Shown piece by piece: positions 12,101 through 24,115 of a stretch of DNA of 64,000 nt. Position numbers and translations under genes: made by a program. This DNA comes from Dryas octopetala. Lineage: Eukaryota > Streptophyta > Magnoliopsida > Rosales > Rosaceae. The stretch covers positions 20,225,923-20,289,922 of the forward strand of contig OY992834.1 of NCBI GenBank assembly GCA_963921425.1. The letters are read 5' to 3'. The first letter of the stretch is position 1; every line of letters begins with the position of its first letter. The notes beneath the pieces are model-generated. The model was not told the origin of the DNA. It did no database searches and worked only from the letters and a program-made list of their open reading frames with translations.

Positions 12101-15100
12101 ATTCTCCATTAAAAGGAAGGAGATACATGAGGCTAGGAGTTACCAAGTTATGCATTGATAAATAACTGTGCTGAATACCATATTTCGCCATATCCATTTC
12201 TATAGCATTAATCCGTTTAGCAGAATCCACCTGTGACAACATGTTGCCCTCTTCATATGGGGCATTTACGTTACCAAATAACGAAAACAGCAGCTCGTAC
12301 GTCTTGATATTTGGCATCACTTTTATTTGTTTCATTTTAGCCAACATCCGCACCGCTCGTTCTGGTTGATCCTGCATAGTTCATGCAACAATATTTGAAT
12401 TGATAGGAAAAAAAGTAATAATAAAAAATGAAAAAAGCTTGCAAGTGCCGTAGAATTTCAACTGAGCACAGAACAGATGAAAATTTTATAAGGAGATCAA
12501 AATATAGAAAACAGAAAAACATATCCTCATTGATACTTCTATCATGCTGCCCTCTCTGCTAGCATAAATACTTTTTGATATGCTCATGTCATGTAATCCT
12601 ATTATTAGAGCCAAATAAACCCATTAACTATCACAGCAAGTATAAAAGATAACTTGCACAAAGTTCTTCCTATCATCTACAATATTCAAAAAGTTTAGGG
12701 ACCAGGGTTTGAATGCTCAGTATCCTACATCATAGACTACCCATGTGTGATGGAATTCAGTTTTATAATTTTATAAGTCCTAATTAATGAGGCCACAGAA
12801 AAGAAAATAATTCTGATATGAGAATGCAGTTCTATAAAATATCAACTCACCAGTGTGTCACATGCTGCAAGAAAAGCATTAAAAGGATATGGAGATGAAC
12901 ATTGAGATATTTGATCCAGCAGAGCCTCAGCTAAATCCAATTCTAGAACATTGCTGCAACCTATAGAAAGGGATGCAAGAGTGGAATCATATGGCTTCAA
13001 ATTTCTCTGCTGCATAATTTTTAACTGCAGAAGGATAACAAATTTTCCAAACATCTCCACATTAAAAAAAAAAAAAAAAGAACAAAATACATTTCCAGCA
13101 AATAAAAGATCAGTTCTGCAAAGATGATTGGCATATACAATAAACTAATATAACTTACAATTTCCATGCCACTACTGAAACCTCTCTGAGGAACAACTGC
13201 TCTGACAAAGCCATCATATGTATGGCTTGATGGTTGCAACCCAAAATTTTGCATCTAGACAAAAATGGGCCCCTTTAGTATGTCATAAGATGATATCTGA
13301 ACCAAGTACATATCAAAAAAAAAAAAAAGGGAAGGATATAGAATCACATAATTATAATGGATAATAGAAATTTATGAAATCATGACCAAAAGAAACATAA
13401 ATGGCATAAATGATTCCAAAAACTGTAATCGAACTTCGGAAGCCTATAATTACATAGTTCTCCAAACAAGAATCACATTTAGCATAACCTTCATCACATT
13501 TAAGATTGGCTTATAAAGAGAGAAATTCCAGACATTATATCATTTTTGTATCATATGATATACACAGAACCAACACAAGATTAAATAGACAGGTTATCAT
13601 ACCTGGAGGACTAACTGCTCTGCCAGGCCATCATTTCTTAATTTTGCACAAGCGTGAATCACATCACTGAATGACCATCTCAAAACCTTCATGATGGGCT
13701 TGCTCATATGTGCATTAAACAAATTTATTTGAACATTCTCAACTTCTCCAACTCCCAAGCCAAAAGTAGTGCATTGATCTGCACTAACAGCATGGCCATC
13801 CAAAATCTTAGAGCATATGGAAGGAGCAGAATGTTCATTCTCCTCTAAATCAAGTTTCTTCAAGCTTAATTCACAGTTTGAAGGTATTGGAATGTCCAAT
13901 CTTGAAGAATATAACTTTCCTTCAGTATTTGCATTAACACAAGTGTTTCCCCTGATGGCTAAAGCCACCATATATTGCAATGTCTCATATGCAGATTTTA
14001 AATCTCCCAACCTAGTAAAGGACCAAATAAACTTTCGTAGAGGGATAATGCTCAGACTGTAGTGTTTGACATAGTCCTTCCAAATTTCATGGGCTGCAGA
14101 CAGGTTTTGCTGCCAAACTGCAAGCTAAAAGCAATGAAAATACCAAATAACTATCATTTGAAACAATTGAGTTTAGAATAACTAGGTTCCACTGTCAATA
14201 TTTCACAAATGCATGGTGAACTACAAGGAAAACTAGTCATATCACCATATATGGTCAGGGAAAAATGATAAAGCCTGTGGCTAAATCATCCAGAAACATA
14301 ACCTATGCAATCAAACAGTACAAACATCATCAATTCAATCACTTCCAACCCTGAAATTTGATGTGAAAAATAAGCTTCTAATGTTAAATCTTGGCATTGC
14401 AAAAATTCAAGAGAGCATCACATCAGCATCATCAAAAACAAAATTGTCAATAAAACAGGATAGTTCTCAGTATCTAGGGAAACTGGGACATTATATTCAC
14501 AATTACTGATCAATTAAAAAGTTATAAATAGGGCTTCCATTAAAAATTGAAACTGATATTTTTATCCCCTTACAAACACTTTGAAACATCGCAACACGGA
14601 TCATTTGAAGCAACAGAGCAGGAGATTAATAGTAATCTGAACATGTTATTTTTCTTACAAAGATTATAGCAAAAGTGAAGCCCAAACATTTTTTCATTAT
14701 AAAAGAAAAGAAAAAAATGCAACAGTGATAAGTCAAACGCTTTGTGTGCTTGAAAAGAGGTACACAATGATATTTAAACAGCACAATACAAAAATATTTG
14801 CTTTACACACCTTGAGCAGCTCTGAATATGTAATTTCATTCTTCCCCACCATTTGACGCTCCATCAAGTCCAAACACTTATTCGCATTTATTATACTTCG
14901 CATTTTGGCACAAGCCCTCAAGAAATTGTTGTAGATAGGTAGAACAGGATAGATGTCATGACTTTCTCCAAGGAAATTTATCAAGTTAAGGGACTGATCA
15001 AAGAACAGGAAGACATAAGAATATATTAAGTTAAGGGCCTGATCAAAGAACAGAAAGACAGAAGAATATTTTAAGCTAATCCTAACAACAGCTAACAAAA

Positions 15101-16961
15101 TATTACAGTACAAATATGATTTCATCTTAAGGGTGGTTCTGAGAGTTCAATAACTACAGTTATAATACCACGGTAATCCTAACAAGATAATCATACTATT
15201 ACTAACTGACTAAGCTAGCTAGATAATACTGTTTTAAGTATATAGTATGAATCCTACCTCCTCCAAGTATCCTCCTTTACATAGAGCTCGCATCATAAGC
15301 AAGGAGCATATGTTATTCAGGCTAATCTCTTGTTCATCCATTATTCTCCAAGTCTCCATGACAAACTGCATGAAAAAGAAACAACTACCATAAATGTTAC
15401 AATCCATATAAGACACTTGGAATGTTGAAAACAGAGTACCTATAAGAGCAACTATTGCATCTCGAAAAATAGGAGGATGCCATCTTTACCTCCAGAATGG
15501 CCTAACTGAAGCAAATCAAGGGGCAGGATGGAACAATTACAAGCATTGCATTTTCACAAAGTTAACAATGTGATCCTACCTATGAATATAACAAGAATTA
15601 TGTACACATAAGTTGGCAAGTTTTCCTATGATACACTTCAGATTATCTTAATCAGGCATAAATATCAACTACTCAAATGCATTAATTGTCATTTTCTAAG
15701 CTAAATAACACATATGTGAGATTTGACCCTATGTATGTCAAACATTTAGATTAAATGACATGTGATTAATAAACAAATAATAACTCAAGTCATCCTTCCT
15801 AGATAATGTAACCAATATTTAGTAGAATCAGACAATATAAACACACACATGTGTGTCTCAATTAAATTTCATGTTCTTCAGCTTACCAATGGATCAGGTG
15901 ACCTCGCACAGTAATTAAGAATATAAATGAAATCATCAGCTCTTAATGAGTGGTTCCCATGGCTAAGATTCAAAAGCAGATTGGAAGCTTTGCTTCTGTC
16001 ACCCAAGCGTAGTGCATCAACAATTTGCATCTGCATGGACCTTGTAGTTGATTCTGCTCCGTGCCACAAAACATCATGACCTGCATTTATAACCTTGCAC
16101 TCAAATTCAGAAAATGGACTTCCATATTGATCATCCACATTGCTAAGCTCATTCGAAAGCAGCTAAATTCTTCTGCATAGGTATATTTGCATGAACACAG
16201 AACACGCAAACATGCACGTGCACACTTGACGACTAACCAAAGATTCATTCTTTCAGACACTTTAGAAACATAAAGCAGTCGGTATGCACATGTATCCTAC
16301 TTCACGATAAACCAGGGTTAAAAAAAGGCGAAGAAAGATATGTGATGCCAACTTAAAAAAATTTCCGTTCTTTTTCCAAGAACTTTAAATAATTGCAATT
16401 GAAGCTTTGATTTGACTATGGAAATAATAAAAGTCACGTGCAGCCTAGTAACTTACATATCTATAACACAGTAGATGGGTTGTGAAATATTACCATTTGA
16501 GGTTGTAAGAGATCGAGAATAGTCCAGTTTGTCAGAAACAATTCTTCGTCCCTATAACAACAACACTAATGAGTAGAAATAATAAGAAAATAAGAGAAGA
16601 AAATTATAATTATAATTCTAATTCCATTCTTTTGCTTAGTTACAAACTAAAATTCGAATTATAACTACCTTTTTTCGGAAAGGAACTTATAAATTAACTT
16701 GCTAGCAAAATTTCCACAACAACAAAACAGACAAGAAAAAAATAGCTTTATATGTGTGTGTGAACTACATACATACATACATGGTATTGTGGTTTTGATT
16801 GGCAAAAGGAGTCTGCAATTGAACGCAATGGAAGCCTCGCTCTGTAAAACAAGTAGCAATGTGATGAAGGCCATGTTAGTGAGCCAAACATGAGGACGTT
16901 GTGTATATATATATATACATATATATGTTGGACTACAGTGGACTTACAGAGGTCTGTGCAT
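9147..16961 (-). CDS. Intron-rich P-class pentatricopeptide repeat protein
   Basis: Probably an organellar RNA-binding PPR protein, about 860 residues. Exons in coding order: 16494-16551, 15887-16162, 15258-15365, 14811-14993, 13603-14124, 13159-13254, 12851-13024, 12144-12371, 10889-11032, 10595-10783, 9727-9846 and 9147-9551. After the first of these, every exon is a multiple of three and all join in phase 0 with GT-AG borders. Degenerate 35-residue PPR units are visible, for example PADAATYHIMIDCC and FYPLTVTYTALIK. The C-terminus is a non-PPR block with LNLRWCAMLGFPISWSP. From memory it resembles the At1g76280/At4g17616-type plant PPRs, in which introns split the repeats, unlike most PPR genes. 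The N-terminus is unresolved: either ATG at 16874, or a 14-nt first exon at 16948-16961 spliced to 16841. Both reach the exon at 16551 in phase through one of several tandem GTAT donors (16773-16781). No E/DYW domain. Confidence 0.85.
14983..15072 (-). repeat. 45-bp tandem duplication spanning a PPR splice acceptor
   Basis: Two 45-bp units (14983-15027 and 15028-15072), each holding the acceptor TTTGATCAG followed by CCTTAACTT. The duplication reproduces the intron end and first codons of the exon at 14811-14993. Use of the upstream acceptor (exon start 15038) would add exactly 15 codons in frame without a stop. Confidence 0.75.
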
Positions 16962-18211
16962 GATTTTAGAACTCCCTCAAGTGCAAACCCTAGCGTTCAT
17001 TGTCAGTGGCGAAGACACAGTGGGAATGACGTTACCGTCCGACGGAGGGGAGCTCCGGCAATATCTGGCGGTGGGCAGTGACGGCGTGACGTGGTTCTTT
17101 GGGTGATGGGATGATGGGATGGTTTTGGGGATTGTGGGGTCTGTGGGTGGTGGTGGGTTCAGATAATAGAGGAAGAACCTGCATCCTCTACCAATTTGGT
17201 TGCCACATCTACAAACCTTGCATTTTCCCTCAAATAATATTTATAAAAATTCATTTGGGGGTTTTGGCTTTGGAATTGAGGTGGGTCTGATTGCAACTTT
17301 GGAAGGGGGTATGTGTAATCTGGGTCTTTTAAAGATGAGAGTTGTTTGGGCTTAAATTTGTCACCAACCGGAGTAATTTTTTGTATTAAAGTGAATGTAT
17401 CATTATTGATCGGGCTGCCTAAATGTTGGGTGACATTTGAGACAACTCACTTGGTTGGAGCATTTCATCAAACACGTGTAGTGCCTGTTATTTGGGTGGA
17501 GATGGCTGAATGCTAGTTGATCAAACACACCCAAAATAATCAGTCCAAGCCGTGTGTATAGAGTTCACGCCAATTGGATGTCAAGATTGAAGTGTCGACT
17601 GAGATTGGTCGGAGCAATTGGGTTGGTTCTAAGGATATTGGCTTAGGCTGACTTCGAGCTTTAAGCTAGTTGATCGCAGGTGGGAAGGTTGCTGGGTGTT
17701 TGGGTTTGACAAACCAAGTAAATGATGTTGGGTTTTGGTTTGTTTCAGTTAGGAAGTCAAATTGAACAGGTGGCTGGGTATTGGTCTGTAATAGAAAATA
17801 TAAATAAAGAAGAAGAAAAGAGGGTGATGGCTGTTGTCGGCTATGGAGTAGAGATGGGTTTTGGTGGTGAAGAAAAGAAAACGAAGGGATTGAATGGTAA
17901 GGTGCCGACCTGGAAGAGAGAATGAGTTTTTTTGGAAAATATAAAATAGTTGGTTTGTAATGTTGAGAGGAAGAAAAGATGGGAAAAGTTAGGAAAAGTT
18001 TTGCTGGGTGCTTTTTCTAAGCATTGATAGCCAAACATATGGCTAATTGGTTGTTTTACATATACTTTAGGAGTTAACCGGAAGTGAACAAAATAAAAAG
18101 AAGAAAGACACGTTGATGTTGGCGAGGGGCTGCAATAGAGATTTATATATTGTGGCTCATAGATATCAATTTGCTGTTCAGACTTTTTAATTTGGAATTG
18201 TAAGTACTTTG
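16962..18211. other. PPR gene 5' flank and unassigned DNA
   Basis: Contains a TA dinucleotide run (about 16902-16925, partly inside the predicted first intron), a G-rich stretch at 17100-17160 and otherwise featureless DNA. It should include the PPR promoter. I see no gene and no recognisable transposon end. Confidence 0.4.
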
Positions 18212-18470
18212 TCTTTTTTAATTTTGTAAATTGAGGTTATTCCATCAATTTACACATATTTCATTTAAATTTCCATTAGCATAGCACCATATGTTAATCA
18301 CGTAGGGTCCTTTTTAAGGGCAAAATTGTTTATTCTATTTAGATTTATGCACCATTTTTTCCTCCTTCATTTCTCGCTAAATTTAGGTTGATTATCCCTC
18401 AATAAATAGAGCTTTGGATGAAAAATGTGTAAATTGACGGAATAACTTCAATTGACAAAATTGAAAAAGT
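18212..18470. mobile_element. Foldback MITE-like element
   Basis: Imperfect terminal inverted repeats of about 50 bp. The left arm carries GTTATTCCATCAATTTACAC and the right arm is its inverse with a few mismatches (GTGTAAATTGACGGAATAAC). The roughly 160-bp centre is non-coding. Size and structure fit a MITE; I could not fix the target duplication, so the superfamily is open. Confidence 0.65.
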
Positions 18471-18477
18471 TAGTGTT

Positions 18478-18878
18478 ACACCTCAAAGTGGAGTCTATCA
18501 CTTTGAGCATGTGGCAAGCCACATTGGTTATCAACCTTGAGATAATATCATCTCAAAGCCAATAATCAATGTAAAGCAAATTAGCAAACAAATACCTTGT
18601 AATCAGAGTGAAAATTTTTCTTTTTATAATATAAGTAAGAGTAGATGCAGTCATGAAAGCTTTACCAAAATGGTGAGCTCCTTAGGTTTAGTAGTTGAAA
18701 TATAATTGATAAAAATGAAAAGCAGACCCTTGCTTTGAAATGTTCAAAGTTAGACAACTTTTATAAATGGAAATCCAAAGTAAGGTTATTAAAAAAAACC
18801 TATTAATGTACCAAAAACCAAATTATAAGATTCAAAACAAATGAAGTAAATAATGAGTCATTCTATTCCTTAGTGTAA
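18478..18878 (+). repeat. Repeat segment A, plus copy
   Basis: Starts TGTTACACCTCAAAG and ends CTATTCCTTAG, directly before segment B. Its inverse recurs, split by the hAT element, at 23920-24115 and 34999-35231. Shared marks are ATTTTGAGCAT/CTTTGAGCATG, CCAATAATCAATGT and AATGTACCAAAA. Non-coding. It could be the short internal region of a non-autonomous LTR-type element or a separate repeat. Confidence 0.65.
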
Positions 18879-19847
18879 CACCCCAAATTTTAATAATTTT
18901 GGGTTAAGAATGTTACTAGGTTAACTACATTAGTTTAGAACTAATTGGTATCTTTTGGAACACAAAGAATGGATTTACTCCACATTATGGTTTTATAATA
19001 GCTTTCTTTATAATTTAATATTTATGCATGAAAAATGATATTTTTAAGTTATAAGTATGCTTGCACTTATATAACTAAATATTTTCCTAAATTGCTATGC
19101 AAACCCCTATTTGTTGGATTACTTAGTTTGATCAGGATTAAGGAGATACTCAAGTGATATTTTCATATTACATGAGTACTCAAGTGTGTTTTGACAATGT
19201 GAAGTTGATTAGTTTAATAAACGTGCACACCTCTTTAGATTTTGGAACCAAACAAATTTGTTTAAGTTTCTTGAGTATCAATTTCGGATTACATGCATGG
19301 ATATGCATGTGCCACCATGTGATCTATTCTCCTAGTTAATTTGGGATAGATTTACCGACTAGGAATATCAAAGGGTTGAGGTTTGACTTTGAAACCCTAA
19401 AGTTGACCAACCTAGACCACAAAGGGCTAGAACTTTAGGTTACTTGAGTAAGAGATAAAATAGATAACCAAGCATGGATTAGTGATCATAACTAGGGCTG
19501 GAGGAGGAGTGTGATTGTGGATTAGATGAAATAAAAGAAGAAAAATGCAATGATGGCTTTTATTTTAAAAGGGCTAAGCAAGTAATGGCCATAGATATGG
19601 TAATGGGCTGTTAAGTCTAGTCCATTAGGCTAATCACTCATTTAAAAAGACCTCAAGGGATTGGCCAGCCAACCAAAGCCCTCTTGGGAAACTAAAAGCC
19701 TTGACAACCAGCCTTAAATTCATTTTCACGTAAAAACTAAGACTTGAAGATGTGACTCTTCAGTTTTCCCTCCAAACGGCTATAACATCTTTTATAAGAA
19801 CCAAACCTATTTTAGACAACTCTCCTACAGTTAATTCTGAGTTTAAA

Positions 19848-19857
19848 AAGAGAAAGA

Positions 19858-19920
<63 letters not shown>
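19848..19920. repeat. GA microsatellite
   Basis: About 70 bp of nearly pure GA repeat inside segment B. The inverted copy of B has a CT run at the matching place, so the satellite predates the split of the two copies. Confidence 0.9.
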
Positions 19921-19923
<3 letters not shown>

Positions 19924-20221
19924 CTTGAAGTATTCAAAAGAAGAAGGGGAACAAAGGTGCAATCACTAGTTTCGAGGGCAAATCTTGGTAAGAAACCTCA
20001 TACCCCATATTTTAAGTCTTTGAATGTTATTTTCTAGGTTTAGGATGATGAATGTTTGGCTAGGGTTAAGTGCATCTCAAAAAGACCATAGGGTTTTATG
20101 TTTTAAACTTTGTTTGGTCATCTTTCTTCCTACTGACATTGATGCCTTGTTTTCAAATTTTGTACCACTCTATAATGATCTATAATGATTTTGATAAAAC
20201 TGTTTTAGTATGTAAAAATAA

Positions 20222-21020
20222 GGGATAAATTTTCAAACAGGACACCTATTTTGGGGTCAATCTTAGTTTAGGACACCAGTTTGAGTTTGTCTTAGTGTAG
20301 GACACATATTTAGGGTTTGTGTTAGTTTAGGACAATCCGTCAACTCCGTTAACTTTTCCGTCAAAAAAGAGATAATTTGATTATTTTATATTTTTAAAAC
20401 AAATAAAAATTAAAGAAAAAAGAAAAAAAACTAAAAAAATCATTAAAAAGTTTAAAACTAAAAATTAATTTAAAATAGATTAAAACTAATAACAAAAAAA
20501 AAAAAAAAGATGCAATAGATCTGGTTCACCCCCCTCCCCCCAGCCTCCGCCCCCGCCCCGGCCCCGTCACACCCTCCACCCCTAGCCCCCATCGCACCCC
20601 CTCCCCCCAGCCCCGGCCCCCGTCGCACCCCTCACCCAGCACCAGCCCCCCCTCCCCCCCGCCCGCTTTCTTCTTCCCCACCCAAAACCACCCCTTCCTG
20701 TCTCTCCCCAACTCAACCCGGTTCGCCCCCTCCCCCCAGCCCCCGCTCCGTCACACTCCCCACCCCCAGCCCCATCACACTTCCTAGCCCCAGCCCCCGT
20801 CGCACCCCCTCCCCCCAGCCCCAGCCCTCGTCGCACCCCCCACCGAGCACCAGGCCCCCCCCCCCGCCCGCCCGCCCGCCCGCTCGCCCGCTCGCTTTCT
20901 TCTTCCCCACCCAGAACCACCCCTGCCTCTCTCTCCCCAACCCAACCTAGCCCCTCCCCGACCACCCCCCTTCACCCCAACCCAGCCTGCCCCGCCCCTT
21001 CGCAAGCCCCCCACCCAGCC

Positions 21021-21066
<46 letters not shown>

Positions 21067-21326
21067 AATTCTTTTGTTTTTTTTTTCAATTTTAATCTTT
21101 TTAGTTTTTTAGTTGTAATTTTTTTGTTTTTTTTTCAGTTTTTATTTGTTTTAAAAATATAAAATGACCAAATTATCCCTTTTTGGACGGAAAAGTTAAC
21201 GGAGTTGACGGATTGTCCCAAACTAACACAAACCCTAAATATGTGTCCTACACTAAGACAAACCCAAACTGGTGTCCTAAACTAAGATTGACCCCAAAGT
21301 AGGTGTCCTGTTTGAAAATTTTTCCC
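20222..21326. mobile_element. Mutator-like foldback element with GC-rich core
   Basis: Long terminal inverted repeats of roughly 200-250 bp start GGGATAAATTTTCAAACAGG on the left and end with the inverse (GTCCTGTTTGAAAATTTTTC, then CC) on the right. They are flanked by a 9-bp direct repeat TAAAAATAA (20213-20221 and 21327-21335). Long TIRs plus a 9-bp duplication point to the Mutator superfamily. The core at 20526-21020 is extremely C-rich on the plus strand, with degenerate repeats built on CCCCCTCCCCCCAGCCCC, and ends in a GA run. No transposase. The inverse copy of segment B lacks this insert. Confidence 0.8.
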
Positions 21327-22879
21327 TAAAAATAAATTCATGCAAATCTCATATGTTTTGAGTCACTTATGATTTTTTAAAGATGCACAAAGAATCTGCA
21401 ACTTTATGCAGAATTTTCAATATAGGAACCTTAGGTTTTTGTGCACGAATTTTACTACACTTGGAATTTTGATTTGAAATTGTTACAGTAGGTTGTAGGG
21501 TTGTGTTCAAAACTATTCCAACTAGTCTTACTTGATTTGATTCAATATACACAAAGATAGCATTTTGACTGTATGAATAGTAAATATGCAAAAATCAGTT
21601 TTCTGGTGTGAGTTTTGTCTCTTCGAAAAGCCTACTTGCATAACTCCAAATGCTTTGAAATATTTTATGCATGAGTGTCAATGTATCTCTTAACTGCTTG
21701 TGAAAAATCTTGTTCAAATTATTTTGTTATAATTTTATAAGATTGGTAGAGCATATACTGCTCATTTGATCTTTTTAAAACCTCAATTTTGCATAAAACT
21801 ATCATTTTCAATTTTAATGCTTTTTTGCCTAAGTTTTCAGTTTGCACAAGTCACAAACCACCCCTAGGATTGTTCTAGGAGCATGAGGGAGTCCATTTAC
21901 CTCTAGATCGAAATTTGGGTTGTCAAACCCCATGTTTTTTAACAAAATCCAATCTGCAGCATACCCTTTTTCTGGTATGGCTTTTGTAATGCCTTTAAAA
22001 CTTCCAAATATGTTTGAGTACATAATTTAGAACTTTTATAGGGTCATAGGATGATTGTTTATGGATTAGAGGTCTTGAATGTCACTTAACTTACCCAATA
22101 CGATATTAAAACCCTAAATTGAGTTTGTGAGTGTAAAATTTGATTTCCATTGTACTTTGGATTTGGTTTTCAGTTTGTTGGATTACAGCAGTGACAAGAG
22201 GCTTCATTTGAGGTAGGAGAGCTAGTCCTTTCAAATTCTTTGTTTCTTTATACTTGAATTCACTGTTAAATGTATGGTTGTATTTGATTTCTTGTGTATG
22301 GCTCGAATTGGATAGTAATTTGATGTGGTGATATGTTTCCTTAACTACCATAATTATTAAGGAATCAAATAACTAATTTAAAAGTGAACTGTGATCTATT
22401 ACATGCTAGCCATATGATATTTTAACTTAGATGTTCACTATAAATAGGAAAGTCAGCATGTATAGCATGTTAATGACTACAACTTGCTTTATTAGGTTTG
22501 GGAAGTAACTTGCTACCGAAAATGAATTAGAAGCCTATTTTTTTTTTTTGTAAACATTTTTGCTTAAACAACATGCTTTAATGGTAGGAACTAAACTAAA
22601 AAGTAGATTTTAATAACTTTATTTTTACCTTGTTTTAAGACTTGAAATGTTCTTAGGGAGTAAGAACTAGTTTAATAAGTAAATGAGGATCAAAACAATA
22701 AAGAAAATGTATTATTAATAATCTCATTGTTTTGGATTCGAACCTAAGTTAAACACAAGTCTGATTTCTTACCTATTTGCTCATAATGCAATATACTTGT
22801 TTAAATTGAGAAGCATGTACTTATGACTTGTGTAATAAACTTAATTAAATACCTAGCTATATGGATTGTCATCACATGA

Positions 22880-22914
22880 TTATATATATATATATATCTA
22901 TCTATCTATCTATA
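22880..22914. repeat. TA and TCTA microsatellite
   Basis: A TA run followed by TCTA tetranucleotide repeats inside segment B. Confidence 0.85.
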
Positions 22915-23919
22915 TTTGGTTCACTAAGGGTAGCCACCCCTTCTATGGGGGCTATCAAAGCATTTCATTAGTATTCATAGTTATTGAATCAAAAATGATT
23001 ACACTAATGTGGTCTAAGTGTTTGGACTTCCTAATTAGAGATGAAGGGGTACAGTTCTTACTCTATCATTGGGTTCAATTCCCTAAAAGGTATGCATACA
23101 AGTTTTTATCTAGAGTTAGTTATAAGAGTTAAAAATATGCTAGATGAGAGGTAGGTAAACTTATCTACTTAGATGAAAAAACATCTCACTATCTAGACCT
23201 ACTTATTAGTAGGGTATGAAGATAGAGATAATTAAATTTACAAATTAGAGGATAAGTGCACTGTTTACAACTTTGACAGGTATGCTTTGTCACGAAGAAA
23301 AAGATACGCATTGCATTGTTATTTAAATTGACATGCATTTGCATTTCATAAACTTAGACATAGCTGATTATGAAAAATGTTATTGTATGTTACATTTTCA
23401 AACTCAACCCGAGAGTTATGTGTACAATTAATGTTGCTTTGTAATACAATATGTGCTCATATGTGTATGAGTATGATCTCTTGAAATTGAGTATGTTTAT
23501 ACCTCAAAGTAATATGTTTTGGTACCCTTTTAATTACACATAGGCTGCCAAATGCTTGTCTGATTGATTGTTTGTTCTTGTGTCATTTTGGCAAAGACCA
23601 ATGACATTGATAAAACCTACATTGCTATTGAATAACTACTGAGATGCTTGAGTTGTCTTGGACTAGTTGAGTATGTGATAAGTTGTTCACCCCTACACAG
23701 TTTGTTAAGTTGCAAGAAACCCTTAAGAAAGAAACATAGTTTTGTGGAGATAACTGACAGTGAAAGATGGAGATGTGATAGCAGGGAGACGTCCACAAGG
23801 ATTAGTTTACCTTCACTACCCACATCAGAGTACTCAAGTGATGAAGAAGAGGATGTGTTACTAACCCAATCTTTTTATTTTATTGCTTTTAGTGTGAAAT
23901 ATGTGGATTTGAATGCTTA

Positions 23920-24115
23920 AGGATTAGAATGGCTCACATACTATTTTCTTTTCAACTGGATTATTAATTTGGTTTTGGTACATTAAGGATTTCTAATTTT
24001 AAAGTAAGTACTGGAATTATACTTATCAAAGCATCTTGACTTAATTATTTTCAAGAAATTAAAGGTATACTCTTTAAATTCTGAACTTATTTTTACTTAC
24101 CAAATACCAAAAAGT
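23920..24115 (-). repeat. Repeat segment A, minus copy, distal part
   Basis: Inverse of the 3' half of segment A (compare 18810-18878: AATGTACCAAAA and the block ending in CCTTA). It joins 34999-35231 once the hAT element is removed. Confidence 0.6.

Larger units (their letters stand above)
18879..23915 (+). mobile_element. Repeat segment B, plus copy (non-coding, LTR-like)
   Basis: Begins TGTAACACCCC, a start often seen in plant LTRs, and runs about 5 kb including the 1.1-kb Mutator-like insert, leaving about 3.9 kb of its own. The inverse copy lies at 35235-38804 plus 44366-44435. Clear matches include GTTTTCTGGTGTGAG, GAAATTGTTACAGTAG and GGACTTCCTAATTAG. No transposase or polymerase frame is visible in either copy. 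A GA microsatellite at 19848-19920 occupies the same place as the CT run at 38102-38152 in the other copy. Likely a solo LTR or a large non-autonomous retroelement; family unknown to me. Confidence 0.6.

Noticed and set aside
20526..21089. Long overlapping open frames rich in Gly, Arg and Trp on the minus strand
   Set aside because: They come from the C-rich minisatellite core of the Mutator-like element; several frames are open at once and the composition is that of the repeat.
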